Shown here: positions 10,474 to 19,471 of the stretch, piece after piece
Layout of the letters: each line of letters begins with the position of its first letter
Numbering within the stretch: the first letter of the stretch is position 1
From: a virus
Virus record (IMG/VR): IMGVR_UViG_3300031974_000311
Span: 1-33,575 of that record
DNA: 33,575 nt
Strand: one strand, 5' to 3'
Notes under the pieces: model-generated
The model's database searches: none
What the model saw: the letters and a program-made list of their open reading frames with translations, nothing else
What the model was told of the DNA's origin: nothing
Made by a program: the position numbers and the translations under genes

Positions 10474-12879
10474 CTATTTGTATTTTCTATCGACTCCTGT
10501 AGGGTCGTAAGCTTCTGGATCAAACCAAGATAGTTTGTTAGCTAAATCTAAAATGTCTTTAGAGTCTGCGCCTGTGCCTCCATAATTGTAAGGCATATCA
10601 CCTTCTAGCCAATCATCAAAGTCAAACACCTTGTAAGGATCAGCCATTACTTCTTTAGCGTACTTCTCAAACTTTCTTTGATCGTCCTTATTAAACGTCC
10701 CTTCTCTACGCGCAGCCATATTACCTATAAAGTCACTAGCCACAGCGTTAACTACTTGTTCTTGTAGAAGGTTCATTTCCTCTTCGCTAATATTTAAACC
10801 TCTAAGGAAACCTTGGTCACCTTGAAGCTTCATCCCATCACCATGTCTAGCGTGTAGCTTATCAAACACAGCATCAACTAGCTGATCTCTATTAACACCC
10901 AAGCGTTCAATAATTTCATTTGCTTGTCTGTTTTTCGTTAAACGTAGTTCTGACATAAATTCATTAGGAATGGGGTTGCCCGCATCCATCCACTGTTTCA
11001 CTGACGCTGGGTCACCTTTAATCTCTTCCCACTTTTGTTTATGTGTAGTAGGTAAAGTTTCATAAGTTCCATCGTAAACGACATCTTTAGGTGTGAAGGT
11101 TTTCTCGTTCTCTATTAAGGTAATCCCTTTCTCCGAAGATTCTGATGTAGAGGCTGTAGAATTATCTATATTATCTATATCAGGGATAGGTTCACCATCA
11201 AGAGTTGCGCCTTGGCTGCCTTGTTTATTAAAAGGTTTAACCTTTGAAACTTCTGTGTCAATCCAGTCCATAAAATCTAAACTTAGTTCTTCTAATGCTG
11301 TGTCATTTAAAGGTTGCCACTTATTGTCCCGCATCGCTTGTTTAACCATTAATCGCCACTTCATGTTTAACTTAGGCTGCATACGATCAACCATTCTTTG
11401 GGCATCGTCTTTATGGTAACTGTCCTCTAAGACACCTTGTGCGTAACTTACAGCCGTTGGTGGGAAAGTACCTTTAACACTTAAGCCAGCAAAGATGCTG
11501 TCCAGATTAGATGATAAGGTTTTTTTATCGTTCGGGTTTAAAAGATCAGTATTAATTATCCAGTTCTCAAGGTCTGTCTTGTCAAGCTTAACAGCCTGAC
11601 CGCCAATAAATTCTAAACCTTGTCCATTTAACTCAAGAGGTTGTCCATCTTCAATAGCTTCTATTAAAGCTTTTTCTAACCTTCTCATGTTAGTAGATGA
11701 CTCTACCGAACCTAAGCTTAAGGATTTATCGTTTGCTGTTAATACTTCTCTTTGAATATAGTTAAGGTTTGGGGTATTCCAATTTAGTAATGGTTTACCG
11801 TCATCGCCAACTTGATCGAGTTGCTGTCTTGCCTCCAATCCTGCCATCTTTTCTGCATCTAGCTCGTCTTGAAGTTCTTGTCGGTTCTCTCTATCAAACT
11901 TATCTTTAAGTTTAATCTTAGCCGCAAAAAAAGCTGATAAAGAATCTTTGTCGTTAAACCTGTCACCAAGAACGGTTGGGTCTATAAAGTAAGGGTTACC
12001 TGTAGCCTCAGCCGCTTCAATCAGGGAGGCAACTGTAAGTTTCTTTAAGACAGGTTTGGGTACGTCTACACCGATGGTTTCGCCATACGTTTTAAAATGT
12101 TCTTCAATACCTTCGTGGCTTTTCGTTACAACATCTTTCAACTGCTGATCTATAAAAGCGTTTCTTTCATCTGCTGTTTCGTAACCATCCATCACTTCCT
12201 TGAAGCCACCAGAGTCTAATGTGCTTTGATAGACTTGGTGTTGAGCCATAACAATAGCAGTAATGCCTGTCTGGTAGTTATCGCTAATCTGTTGTTGGTT
12301 AACCGCTGTTGTAACCGTCCTACCTTTGTTACGCATTTTATCTTCAAAGACTGCGAACGCTGAGTTATAACCCATGACTTCATAGGCATCCATAGCCGCT
12401 AGAACTTCTTTAGGTTTTCTAAACTTATTAATATGCGCTTCTAAAGCAGCTGGATCACCTGCTGTAAAATCGTCTAGTGAATTGAAACCAGCTTCACCGT
12501 CTCTGGTTCCCCCATTACGACCTATAGAGTCCTTAATTTTTGTTTGTAAGCGTAGGGGCATATCTAGGAAAGTTTCAGACTCGTAAGGCTTCTTACCCTC
12601 TCGCGTCTCTTGTATCATTCTTGCTGTAATGTTTTGCAAGTCTTGTTGAATGAGCTGTACTTCCTGCTCACGCTTCTTAGCTTCTCCTTCTAAAACATTA
12701 CCGCTTAATTTAGACAATGCCTCGATAGCTTTTGCAGTTTGCATCTTACCGCTACGCGCTAGTTTTTGCTCGGCTGTTTCAGACTTTACAAAAGTATCAA
12801 CCTGTCTAGCGTGTTTTTCGTAAGCTTTCTTTTGCACAGCTTCGGCAAAGTTTACTGTTTCTGCTAAAGATTTGCTCAT
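10474..12879 (-). CDS. Internal virion protein C (gp15-like)
   Basis: An 801-residue, mainly helical, charged protein (T7 gp15 is 747 residues) that fills the gene 15 position between gp14-like and gp16-like genes. In T7, gp15 is part of the internal core and is ejected with gp14 and gp16 to build the trans-envelope channel. The start MSKSLAETVNFAEAVQKKAY and later helical segments fit this class, but no catalytic motif is visible. Its ATG overlaps the end of the gp14-like gene by 4 bases, which suggests translational coupling. The assignment rests on gene order, length and composition more than on a recognised domain. Confidence 0.75.
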   Translation of the reverse strand: MSKSLAETVNFAEAVQKKAYEKHARQVDTFVKSETAEQKLARSGKMQTAKAIEALSKLSGNVLEGEAKKREQEVQLIQQDLQNITARMIQETREGKKPYESETFLDMPLRLQTKIKDSIGRNGGTRDGEAGFNSLDDFTAGDPAALEAHINKFRKPKEVLAAMDAYEVMGYNSAFAVFEDKMRNKGRTVTTAVNQQQISDNYQTGITAIVMAQHQVYQSTLDSGGFKEVMDGYETADERNAFIDQQLKDVVTKSHEGIEEHFKTYGETIGVDVPKPVLKKLTVASLIEAAEATGNPYFIDPTVLGDRFNDKDSLSAFFAAKIKLKDKFDRENRQELQDELDAEKMAGLEARQQLDQVGDDGKPLLNWNTPNLNYIQREVLTANDKSLSLGSVESSTNMRRLEKALIEAIEDGQPLELNGQGLEFIGGQAVKLDKTDLENWIINTDLLNPNDKKTLSSNLDSIFAGLSVKGTFPPTAVSYAQGVLEDSYHKDDAQRMVDRMQPKLNMKWRLMVKQAMRDNKWQPLNDTALEELSLDFMDWIDTEVSKVKPFNKQGSQGATLDGEPIPDIDNIDNSTASTSESSEKGITLIENEKTFTPKDVVYDGTYETLPTTHKQKWEEIKGDPASVKQWMDAGNPIPNEFMSELRLTKNRQANEIIERLGVNRDQLVDAVFDKLHARHGDGMKLQGDQGFLRGLNISEEEMNLLQEQVVNAVASDFIGNMAARREGTFNKDDQRKFEKYAKEVMADPYKVFDFDDWLEGDMPYNYGGTGADSKDILDLANKLSWFDPEAYDPTGVDRKYK

Positions 12880-13442
12880 GTAACTGCTCCTGTGCCTGAT
12901 GGTGTAACTGTACCCGCTCCTGCGTTTATCTTAAGACTGTTTTTAGCCGCGCTTGCGCTATAGTAACTACCAGCAGCATTAGCGGCAGCACCTAATACTG
13001 TACCCACACCAACACCAGCACCTCTAGATACAGAGTTGACTCGTGAAGTATAGTTAGATTGCGCTCCCAACCTATCTTCGTTAAGCTGATCTAACTCTCT
13101 GCCTAGGTTTTGAGTAACCATTGTATTAGCATCTAAACCTTGTCTAATAATACTTGATTGAACGTCTAAGGTGCTTTTACCTAACGCTCCTGATTCACCA
13201 CCAGCTACAACAGCCCTTGCTAGGGTCTCGCGGGCTTCTAATTCATTAGCTACTTGTTCTTGTGCAGCAGCATCTTGCGCCTGAGCCGCTTGCAAGTTAA
13301 TCTGTCTATCTGCGTCTATCTTAGCTTGAGTAGACGCTCGTAAGTTTTCTTCGTAAGCTGCATCTTGTGCATCGCTCATTGCCTGTGCTTGCATGATCGA
13401 TGATGCAAAGGATGATATAGCTATTACTGTTGGATCACACAT
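12876..13442 (-). CDS. Internal virion protein B (gp14-like)
   Basis: A 188-residue Ala/Gln-rich protein, close in length to T7 gp14 (196). It has a long helical middle (residues about 20-75, rich in AQAQDAAAQEQVANELEARE) and a Gly/Ala-rich hydrophobic stretch at about 140-165 (GAGVGVGTVLGAAANAAGSY) that could enter membranes. In T7, gp14 is ejected first and is thought to form the outer-membrane part of the channel. The gene overlaps both neighbours (8 bases with the gp13-like gene, 4 with the gp15-like gene). Assignment comes from position, size and composition. Confidence 0.75.
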   Translation of the reverse strand: MCDPTVIAISSFASSIMQAQAMSDAQDAAYEENLRASTQAKIDADRQINLQAAQAQDAAAQEQVANELEARETLARAVVAGGESGALGKSTLDVQSSIIRQGLDANTMVTQNLGRELDQLNEDRLGAQSNYTSRVNSVSRGAGVGVGTVLGAAANAAGSYYSASAAKNSLKINAGAGTVTPSGTGAVT

Positions 13443-13899
13443 TCTTTTTAATCCTCACAAATTGGTAGAAAGGTTCTTTTCCTACACCGTATTCTTCTAT
13501 TAACTCAATAAATTGGAAACCTAGCGATTTGAGCCACCTTTTAGATACCTCATTATCCGCGTGTACATAATTAACAAGAAGTGGGTATTTTTGATTAATA
13601 CGCTCTACCCACTCTCTTGCTTGTGGTATAAACTCTGATCTAGTATCTATTAACTTGTCTGTTCCTAATAACCAAGGGCTTCCAAAGACTATGCTATCTG
13701 CCACACCAAACATCCCAACAATACTTCCATCTTCATGTATTATAGTGTTACATTCTCTGGAAGCTTTAAAGCTCGCCTGAAGTGACCTTAGTGGATTTAA
13801 TCCGTTACTAGCCATAACTTCTTTAGCGTCTTGTTCTCTCATAAAGGGAGCCATCTCTCGACAGTCTCCCCAGTTAGCTGGTCTGTAGTGGTGTGTCAT
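13435..13899 (-). CDS. GNAT-fold protein in gp13 position
   Basis: This 154-residue protein lies between the tail tubular protein B gene and the gp14-like gene, the place of T7 gene 13. The region VHADNEVSKRWLKSLGFQFI (about residues 112-131) matches the acetyl-CoA-binding end of GNAT acetyltransferases, where an Asn-x-x-Ser/Ala helix leads to LGF. Phage gp13-like proteins are known to have a GNAT-like fold, and T7 gp13 is needed for virion assembly. Whether this one acetylates anything cannot be told from the sequence. It starts 2 bases after the upstream gene ends. Confidence 0.75.
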   Translation of the reverse strand: MTHHYRPANWGDCREMAPFMREQDAKEVMASNGLNPLRSLQASFKASRECNTIIHEDGSIVGMFGVADSIVFGSPWLLGTDKLIDTRSEFIPQAREWVERINQKYPLLVNYVHADNEVSKRWLKSLGFQFIELIEEYGVGKEPFYQFVRIKKNV

Positions 13900-13901
13900 A
13901 A

Positions 13902-16775
13902 TTATAGTCTCTTATTTCGTAGTACGACAAACCCTTCCCATTCTGCGCTTTGGAAAACGCTAGGTAGATGCGTGTCATTGGTTATTGTAATTTCTGTTGT
14001 ACTTGCTTGTGATTGTATACCTACTTCAAACGAGCCTGAGTCAACCACTGCTGGCTGGCTTAGTAGGTTTTGCGCTTGACCTAAGATACGACCTGTAAAC
14101 GTGGACAGTACCGCATCACGACCTACTGATTTAACTGTAACATCAAAGCGTCCTGTGTCGCTATAGTTGAAGGACATTTTGCGTAACTGAAACCTACCCA
14201 TTTGCGTAGAGTCACCCTGTACAGGCTTGAACACTTGTTCAGACATTACATACTTAAATGTGTAAGGGTAACCAATGGTAACTGAACCACCGTTATTTAA
14301 GTGTTCAAGTATAGGGTTATCTATCCCTACATATACATCATCGAACAGTCCTAACTCTACACCCTCGTCTGTTATAGCCACCATGCCCGCAGTGTTGAAA
14401 TCATCAGGGACTTCTGAACTAGTGCTGTTGGCACTAAGCGTTACTTGGTGATCTATTAAAAGAGGTGATCCTTGGTCAGTTAAATCCATCTCTTCGTAGC
14501 TGCCGTCTACAAACGTGAAGTATAGTTTCGCATTGTTAAACGCTACGTCTACAATGTCTTTATCAAACTTCCATTTAGACCACGAGCTTTGTAAGCGTTC
14601 TTGAGATGAGTTGTACCATTTGTATACATAACATTCTGATTTATTAGCTTCCGTTAAACATACGAGCATACTCTCGTTAGAGGAAGCAATCATTTTATTA
14701 ATAGTACCGTCTAGATACTTAGGAACGTGAGCTGTAATCTCTGTAGCGTCTCTTATCTCAGTATCGTCTCTTGTAAAGTATTCACGAACACCTGAGAATG
14801 AACCGCTTTTAGTTGCAAAGAATACGCTAGTACCAGCACCAACTGGCGTGGATGTTAAATCACATTCGTATTTAGTTGATTGATCTATCGTTACTTCCGC
14901 TGGTGTTAATAACTGTGTAGCGGATAGGGTAAACTGGTTAAGGTTTGAAAATAGTAATAGGTTATCTTGAATAGGCACAGCAGCTTCTAGGTTCGCCACT
15001 TCGTTCTGACTGACTGATACATCAATAGGATCAGAGTCAAGTAAGGTGCGTACTGTTGTGCGCCAGAAGTTTAAGTAACCACCAGCTTCACTAAAGATAA
15101 CATTCTCTCCCGCTAGAACACCTAAGCGGTTTCTGTGGAAGAAGATGTCTGAAATCGTTTGACCAACAAAGCTAGGTGCGGGGTTGGTGTTATCATCACC
15201 AGCCTTTCGATGCGCCCAAGTGTTTTCAAAATTATCTTCAGCTTGTGAAAATACAAAAGCACCACCCTCTACTTGTCGTAAAGTGTGAGGCATGGTGGAT
15301 AGATCGAAATAATTATAAAGGTTTGGTGCTACAGTTTCTCTCCAGAAGCCTGAGCCAGCCGCACCCTCAAAGACAACATGGAAGTCATCTTCTTTCTTTT
15401 GGTTGTCCCCTACTACACCTAAGCGCATTCCTTCAAGGCACTGGTTAGGTAAATCTGTAAATGACTTAGCATTACCTTTAAATGCTTTAAGGTTTACACC
15501 ACCATCATCATCTGTGGCGATGATATTAAAATCACCAAAAGGTGAGCCTTCAGGACAAGTGATAACAAAGTAAGGTTCATCATTATAAGTAGTTGGTTCT
15601 ATAAACCCATTACCTCCGTTATTTATAATATCAACTGTAGTAGTAGGTCTTTCATAAAAGTATTTTTTATTCCTAATGCTTACACTTCTGCTTTTTCGAG
15701 GAAATAGGTATTCGGGCAGCCTGATTTTTGTATCATCGTCAGGGCTTACCATCCAGCCGTATTCACCAGTCTCATCATAAGGAACGTGAGAATCGCCAAC
15801 TTTAATTATTACTGCGGGTCTAGTTGCCTCATCTTCATCTACCCATGTACTGACGTTAAGGGCTTGTTGCTGAACGCCATCAATAGTAATACTTTGCGTG
15901 GGTTCTGCTAAGTCCCTAATAGAGTCTGGAAGAGGGTAAGTAGAGCTATTACTCTCGTATGATTTTTCATACAAATATGTTTCTCGGTGAAGGAGGTCAC
16001 CTAATTGAGATAGAACCTCAGTTCTTAGATTTGTTCTAGTAGAGCCAGAAACTGTCTCACCTATAACATGACTTACTTTAATACCGTCACTGTTAAATTC
16101 ATCTTCGTTGTTAGCGGTTGTAGTTATTTGGTTTGGTGTGCTTGCCTCAGCGGTAAAATCGTTAGCATCTGTACCTTCACCTTGCATGGTTAAAGTATAA
16201 TCTTTACCGTAGTTAACACTTTTTAAATATACTAAAGCTTGGCTACTAGTATTAGCTGGTATAATTGCATCCGACATCTCTACTGTTTTGTTCTTGTTAA
16301 CAATAAAGGTTGCGTCAGCTACAGAGGTTGCTGTTATATCTGCGTAGTGGTCGGGAAGGTATGATGTATCGTCTGAATTACCTTGTAAGTGTGTACCGTC
16401 TGCCAACCAACTAGCTGAACCCGACTCGTAACGTAAGTTACCATGTATATCGTATACTCGGATTACTTTATCAGGAGTAATGACAATTTGAAACTGTTTG
16501 CTATCGCTTACCTTATAGGTGTGGAAAAAAGCCTCGGATAGCTCCAGCTCAGTAAGCGGTTCGGAGTTATTACCTAAATTAAAAGTTGCTTGCCAACTAG
16601 CACTGGTTTTCATTAAACTTTTTAAAAACTTGGTAGGAGGACGTTTCTTAAGACCATCAACCACATCTGAGAAACCGTTTTCCTGTACTTCTCCCTGACT
16701 TTCTAAGCGTAAAGAAGGGGGCTGTTGCGATACCCCATTGATGAGGTTTGGTATGTTCTTAGAAACTAGACCCAT
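13902..16775 (-). CDS. Tail tubular protein B (gp12-like nozzle)
   Basis: A 957-residue protein, longer than T7 gp12 (794). The N-terminus MGLVSKNIPNLINGVSQQPP, followed closely by LRLESQGEVQENG, is the typical start of gp12-like nozzle proteins. Other family patterns are DIFFHRNRLGVLAGENVIFSE and DPIDVSVSQNEVANLEAAVP (about residues 535-600) and YKWYNSSQERLQSSWSKW (about 710). The protein forms the tail nozzle that binds the gp11 adaptor. It overlaps the gp11-like gene by 17 bases, as is usual for this pair. Call is confident. Confidence 0.93.
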   Translation of the reverse strand: MGLVSKNIPNLINGVSQQPPSLRLESQGEVQENGFSDVVDGLKKRPPTKFLKSLMKTSASWQATFNLGNNSEPLTELELSEAFFHTYKVSDSKQFQIVITPDKVIRVYDIHGNLRYESGSASWLADGTHLQGNSDDTSYLPDHYADITATSVADATFIVNKNKTVEMSDAIIPANTSSQALVYLKSVNYGKDYTLTMQGEGTDANDFTAEASTPNQITTTANNEDEFNSDGIKVSHVIGETVSGSTRTNLRTEVLSQLGDLLHRETYLYEKSYESNSSTYPLPDSIRDLAEPTQSITIDGVQQQALNVSTWVDEDEATRPAVIIKVGDSHVPYDETGEYGWMVSPDDDTKIRLPEYLFPRKSRSVSIRNKKYFYERPTTTVDIINNGGNGFIEPTTYNDEPYFVITCPEGSPFGDFNIIATDDDGGVNLKAFKGNAKSFTDLPNQCLEGMRLGVVGDNQKKEDDFHVVFEGAAGSGFWRETVAPNLYNYFDLSTMPHTLRQVEGGAFVFSQAEDNFENTWAHRKAGDDNTNPAPSFVGQTISDIFFHRNRLGVLAGENVIFSEAGGYLNFWRTTVRTLLDSDPIDVSVSQNEVANLEAAVPIQDNLLLFSNLNQFTLSATQLLTPAEVTIDQSTKYECDLTSTPVGAGTSVFFATKSGSFSGVREYFTRDDTEIRDATEITAHVPKYLDGTINKMIASSNESMLVCLTEANKSECYVYKWYNSSQERLQSSWSKWKFDKDIVDVAFNNAKLYFTFVDGSYEEMDLTDQGSPLLIDHQVTLSANSTSSEVPDDFNTAGMVAITDEGVELGLFDDVYVGIDNPILEHLNNGGSVTIGYPYTFKYVMSEQVFKPVQGDSTQMGRFQLRKMSFNYSDTGRFDVTVKSVGRDAVLSTFTGRILGQAQNLLSQPAVVDSGSFEVGIQSQASTTEITITNDTHLPSVFQSAEWEGFVVLRNKRL

Positions 16776-17373
16776 TGCGTATCACCCTTGATGAAATAGA
16801 ACGATCAAGAACACTAGCTGTTCCGTAATCGTCAAATATGTTATAATCTCCATTATCCCCTTCCATTTCTTTCAGGGCGATTAATGCTCGATCTTCATCA
16901 GCTCTGTTAACGGCTGATAAAGTATCACTCCCCACCACTCTCTCTTGGAAGAGTCGGGAAGCTTTTACTGTAATATATCGTCTTGCCACTTCTGGCAGTT
17001 CTTCAAAAGCTAAAAGGACAACCACATTTAATTTTAGAGATTTGCCTATGTTATAGGTGTGGTTTACTTTGTCGTACATCTTGTTTCCACGTTGTACATA
17101 TTCGTTCTTAGAGCTTCGGTACTTTGACTCAGCGTCAGCTCTGACGATCTGTGCAGGAAGTACCACGCAGCCGTCATTGTCAACAGCTACGGTATAATTT
17201 GATTCTGTGTTGAAGTTCCAGCCCAATGACTGAACATCTCTTGAAACTTCATTGAGTACGGTTTCAGCAGTTTCAGCATCGACTAGACCTGAAGAAAGAC
17301 TGTTTACTGGTGCTTCGCCTATGGTGGAAAGCATAGAGTTCACAGCACTCAGTTGTGTTGTTGGAGTTGTCAT
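16759..17373 (-). CDS. Tail tubular protein A (gp11-like adaptor)
   Basis: The start is placed at the ATG at 17373, giving 204 residues (T7 gp11 has 196). It has GAGG 5 bases upstream, and the protein then begins MTTPTTQLSAVNSMLSTIGE, the family's typical N-terminus. An open frame continues upstream to 17502, but it crosses the terminator and the capsid gene end, so it is not used. Further family patterns are EVSRDVQSLGWNFNTE (about residues 45-60) and ARRYITVKASRLFQERVVGS (about 130-150). The protein links the connector to the tail nozzle. It is the first gene after the terminator that follows the capsid gene. Confidence 0.92.
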   Translation of the reverse strand: MTTPTTQLSAVNSMLSTIGEAPVNSLSSGLVDAETAETVLNEVSRDVQSLGWNFNTESNYTVAVDNDGCVVLPAQIVRADAESKYRSSKNEYVQRGNKMYDKVNHTYNIGKSLKLNVVVLLAFEELPEVARRYITVKASRLFQERVVGSDTLSAVNRADEDRALIALKEMEGDNGDYNIFDDYGTASVLDRSISSRVIRNGSSF

Positions 17374-17398
17374 ATTTACCTCAATGAAAAAATAAAGA

Positions 17399-17421
17399 AA
17401 ACACCCCCCGAAGGAGGTGTT
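17399..17421 (-). terminator. Intrinsic terminator after the capsid gene
   Basis: Read on the minus strand, AACACCUCC pairs with GGGGGUGUU around a UUCG loop (one G-U pair), followed by UUUCUUUAUUUUUU. It lies 17 bases after the capsid stop codon and before the gp11-like gene. T7 has its T-phi terminator in the same place, after gene 10. Partial termination here would give more capsid transcript than tail transcript. Confidence 0.85.
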
Positions 17422-17437
17422 CTCAAAGGAGTTACAA

Positions 17438-18514
17438 TTAAGCAGTAATTGCGATTGCAGCCTTGCCGCGTAGAACATTGTGTCCCATTGCGTACTTAGC
17501 AACCATCAACGTACCTTGACGTTCGATTTGATATTCAGACTCAACGCCTAGGTCTAGCAACTTAACAGTCGCAGCAGCGTCTTTAGTGAAGATCATACCT
17601 TTCAAGCCAGCGTTGAATGAGCTGTAATCAGTAGCACCACCGTTCTCATCAACATTGTTAGTTAATGAGTTGTCTTGAGTTGGTAGGTGGTTAGACATCA
17701 ATACTTTACAGCCGCCAATAGTAGGTGCGTTACCTAGAGCAACACTACCGTTACCACCAACGTCTTGGTTCATTGCAGTGTTAACCATGAAGCCAGCGGT
17801 AGCGTTGTTTGCACCGAACAATGAGTAGTAAGTTTCTGGAGTTACTACTACATACTTCTCACCAGTTACATCATGCTCATCGAACTTTTGTAGAGCAGCA
17901 AAGATTGTGTCTACAAAGGCTTGACCGCCAGTGCTAGAAGTAGCATCAGCTATAGAGATTTGACCAGCAGTTGGCTGAGTGCCAGCAGTCTCGGTATCGC
18001 TGTCAACAGAATTAAGACCAGCGAAATCTGCGCTTGTCCAATAACCGTTCTGATCGCCACCAACAGCACCAGTGTTTAGAGCAGACTTAAGAATTGTAGC
18101 GAAGATGTTCTTGTCAGCAGCGTTAGCTAGGGCGTTACCCATTTCAGCACTGTAAGTAGAACGTACTTCGTAGTGTTGCATCGCTTCGTCAATCTTAGGT
18201 ATGAATGCGCTTGACACTAGCAAGTCATCTACAGTCACAGTTACTTCACCGTGATTTACGCTGTCACCAAGAATGGTTTGACCAGCAGTGTGGTATGCTG
18301 CACCGATAGTTCCGATTGATGGGAACTGTGCAGATTTACCGCTTGAGATTGTGCGAACTCTGTGAAGAGGCATCGCAATGTTTTTCTCCTCGAATGAAGT
18401 TAGAACCTCACCAGAGAATTGTTTTAGAAAGATGGCTCGTTTGTCCGTGCCACCGTTAATCAGACCAGAGCGTGAAACCGCTGCTGTATCTGTTGCATTA
18501 TCTGACCATGCCAT
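17438..18514 (-). CDS. Major capsid protein (gp10-like)
   Basis: A 358-residue protein matching T7-like capsid proteins in length (T7 gp10A has 345), position after the scaffold gene, and sequence. Family patterns include DKRAIFLKQFSGEVLTSFEE (about residues 24-43), RVRTISSGKSAQFPSIGTIG (about 52-71), LVSSAFIPKIDEAMQHYEVRS (about 98-118) and the C-terminal KYAMGHNVLRGKAAIAITA. It should adopt the HK97 fold. The gene sits alone between two intrinsic terminators, which suggests its own promoter in the gap upstream. AAAGG lies before the ATG. No sign of a frameshifted longer form was found. Confidence 0.95.
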   Translation of the reverse strand: MAWSDNATDTAAVSRSGLINGGTDKRAIFLKQFSGEVLTSFEEKNIAMPLHRVRTISSGKSAQFPSIGTIGAAYHTAGQTILGDSVNHGEVTVTVDDLLVSSAFIPKIDEAMQHYEVRSTYSAEMGNALANAADKNIFATILKSALNTGAVGGDQNGYWTSADFAGLNSVDSDTETAGTQPTAGQISIADATSSTGGQAFVDTIFAALQKFDEHDVTGEKYVVVTPETYYSLFGANNATAGFMVNTAMNQDVGGNGSVALGNAPTIGGCKVLMSNHLPTQDNSLTNNVDENGGATDYSSFNAGLKGMIFTKDAAATVKLLDLGVESEYQIERQGTLMVAKYAMGHNVLRGKAAIAITA

Positions 18515-18641
18515 AATATTTTACCTTTTGTTAAATGTTTAAATGAATGTTTAATATATTAGTCACTTAACACTTAATCTTTCCGCTAAGATTGTCCTCG
18601 CAAGGGTCAAAGGTAATTAATTCGTGTGTTTCGTTCCTGTT
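18515..18641 (-). promoter_or_regulatory. Capsid gene leader, possible promoter region
   Basis: This 127-bp non-coding gap lies between a terminator and the capsid gene. On the minus strand it contains a doubled TTAAGTG and then TTAAGTGACTAATATATT, which shares AAGTGAC and TATA with SP6-type promoters (AGGTGACACTATAG). The exact 18-bp repeat found at 30341 and 22123 is absent. A promoter is expected from the terminator upstream and from T7, where phi10 lies here, but the motif match is weak. Confidence 0.35.
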
Positions 18642-18663
18642 AAAAAAGCCCTCCGAAGAGGGC
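18642..18663 (-). terminator. Intrinsic terminator after the scaffold gene
   Basis: On the minus strand GCCCUC pairs with GAGGGC around a UUCG loop, followed by UUUUUU. It starts 10 bases after the scaffold stop codon. All six stem pairs are Watson-Crick, so this is a strong candidate. It separates the connector-lysozyme-scaffold genes from the capsid gene. Confidence 0.88.
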
Positions 18664-18672
18664 ATAAAGAGA

Positions 18673-19455
18673 CTATTGTATGTTGCTGCGTCCTAACTTG
18701 TCCGCAACAGACTGACGGTATGCTGGATCACGAGCGTATCGTGGGTCTCTCATAGCTGTGGTCACTTCTGCCCATGAGCTATAATTACCGCCTGAAGAGG
18801 GTGCAGATTGTCCAGCGATTAATGCTGGGTCAGACCCTTCGGCAGCTTGATACTTTGATTGTAATCCCGACACAGCCAGCTTGACCATATCTAAGTCTCC
18901 TGATCCTACAGCTCGATCATAGGCAGCGATTTCAGTTTCACTGAGGTTGTCGCTTGCCCAAGTAATCATTTCGTTGTAGGCATCTGCTCCTCCTACTATG
19001 TTCTGGACGGAGCTTTGGTAATCTGTGGCAAGAGCCTCTTGACCCTTAATCCAACTGTTTACCAAATCTTGGGGGAAACCAGCGTCAGCTAACTTAGCGT
19101 AAGCATCTTCGGATAACTCCCCATGTTCACTATATTCGTTTTGCAGGGCGTTGAAGTCTACACCAGCAGCCTCAACTGCTTTCTGTACTTCACTACCTGA
19201 CGGTTGTTCATCTGTTGTTTCTTCTTGGGCGGTTTCAGCTTTTGGCTCTTCCTCTTGCTGACCCCCTCCCAATTTTTTCTCCAAATTTTGATATGCACTT
19301 GCCATATCTTCTGGAGTTTTAAACTTCTCTGGCAACCACTCAGGGCGTTCATCGCCTTGGTTGTTTGCTTCTATCTGTTCACCTTTAGCGACCATCGCAT
19401 CTATTTGTTCTTGTGGTTCGCTTTGTTCAACGTGTGTATTAATCGTATCTGTCAT
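18673..19455 (-). CDS. Scaffolding protein (gp9-like)
   Basis: A 260-residue acidic protein located just before the capsid gene, as T7 gene 9 is. The N-terminal half is Glu/Gln-rich and probably disordered, with EWLPEKFKTPEDMASAYQNL at about residues 39-58, a short segment often seen in phage scaffold proteins. The C-terminal end is more basic (RDPRYARDPAYRQSVADKLG), which fits a capsid-binding tail. The role, guiding procapsid assembly, is inferred from family and position. GAGAC lies upstream of the ATG. A terminator follows directly. Confidence 0.88.
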   Translation of the reverse strand: MTDTINTHVEQSEPQEQIDAMVAKGEQIEANNQGDERPEWLPEKFKTPEDMASAYQNLEKKLGGGQQEEEPKAETAQEETTDEQPSGSEVQKAVEAAGVDFNALQNEYSEHGELSEDAYAKLADAGFPQDLVNSWIKGQEALATDYQSSVQNIVGGADAYNEMITWASDNLSETEIAAYDRAVGSGDLDMVKLAVSGLQSKYQAAEGSDPALIAGQSAPSSGGNYSSWAEVTTAMRDPRYARDPAYRQSVADKLGRSNIQ

Positions 19456-19471
19456 ATTAGTCTCTTTTAGT

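Noticed and set aside
17374-17502. N-terminal extension of the gp11-like protein to 17502
   Set aside because: It would cross the terminator and the capsid gene's end; the family N-terminus and ribosome site match the ATG at 17373.
19204-19470. Hydrophobic plus-strand frame, holin-like in appearance
   Set aside because: It is antisense to the charged, acidic scaffold gene, which gives hydrophobic codons on the other strand; it has no neighbouring gene on the plus strand.
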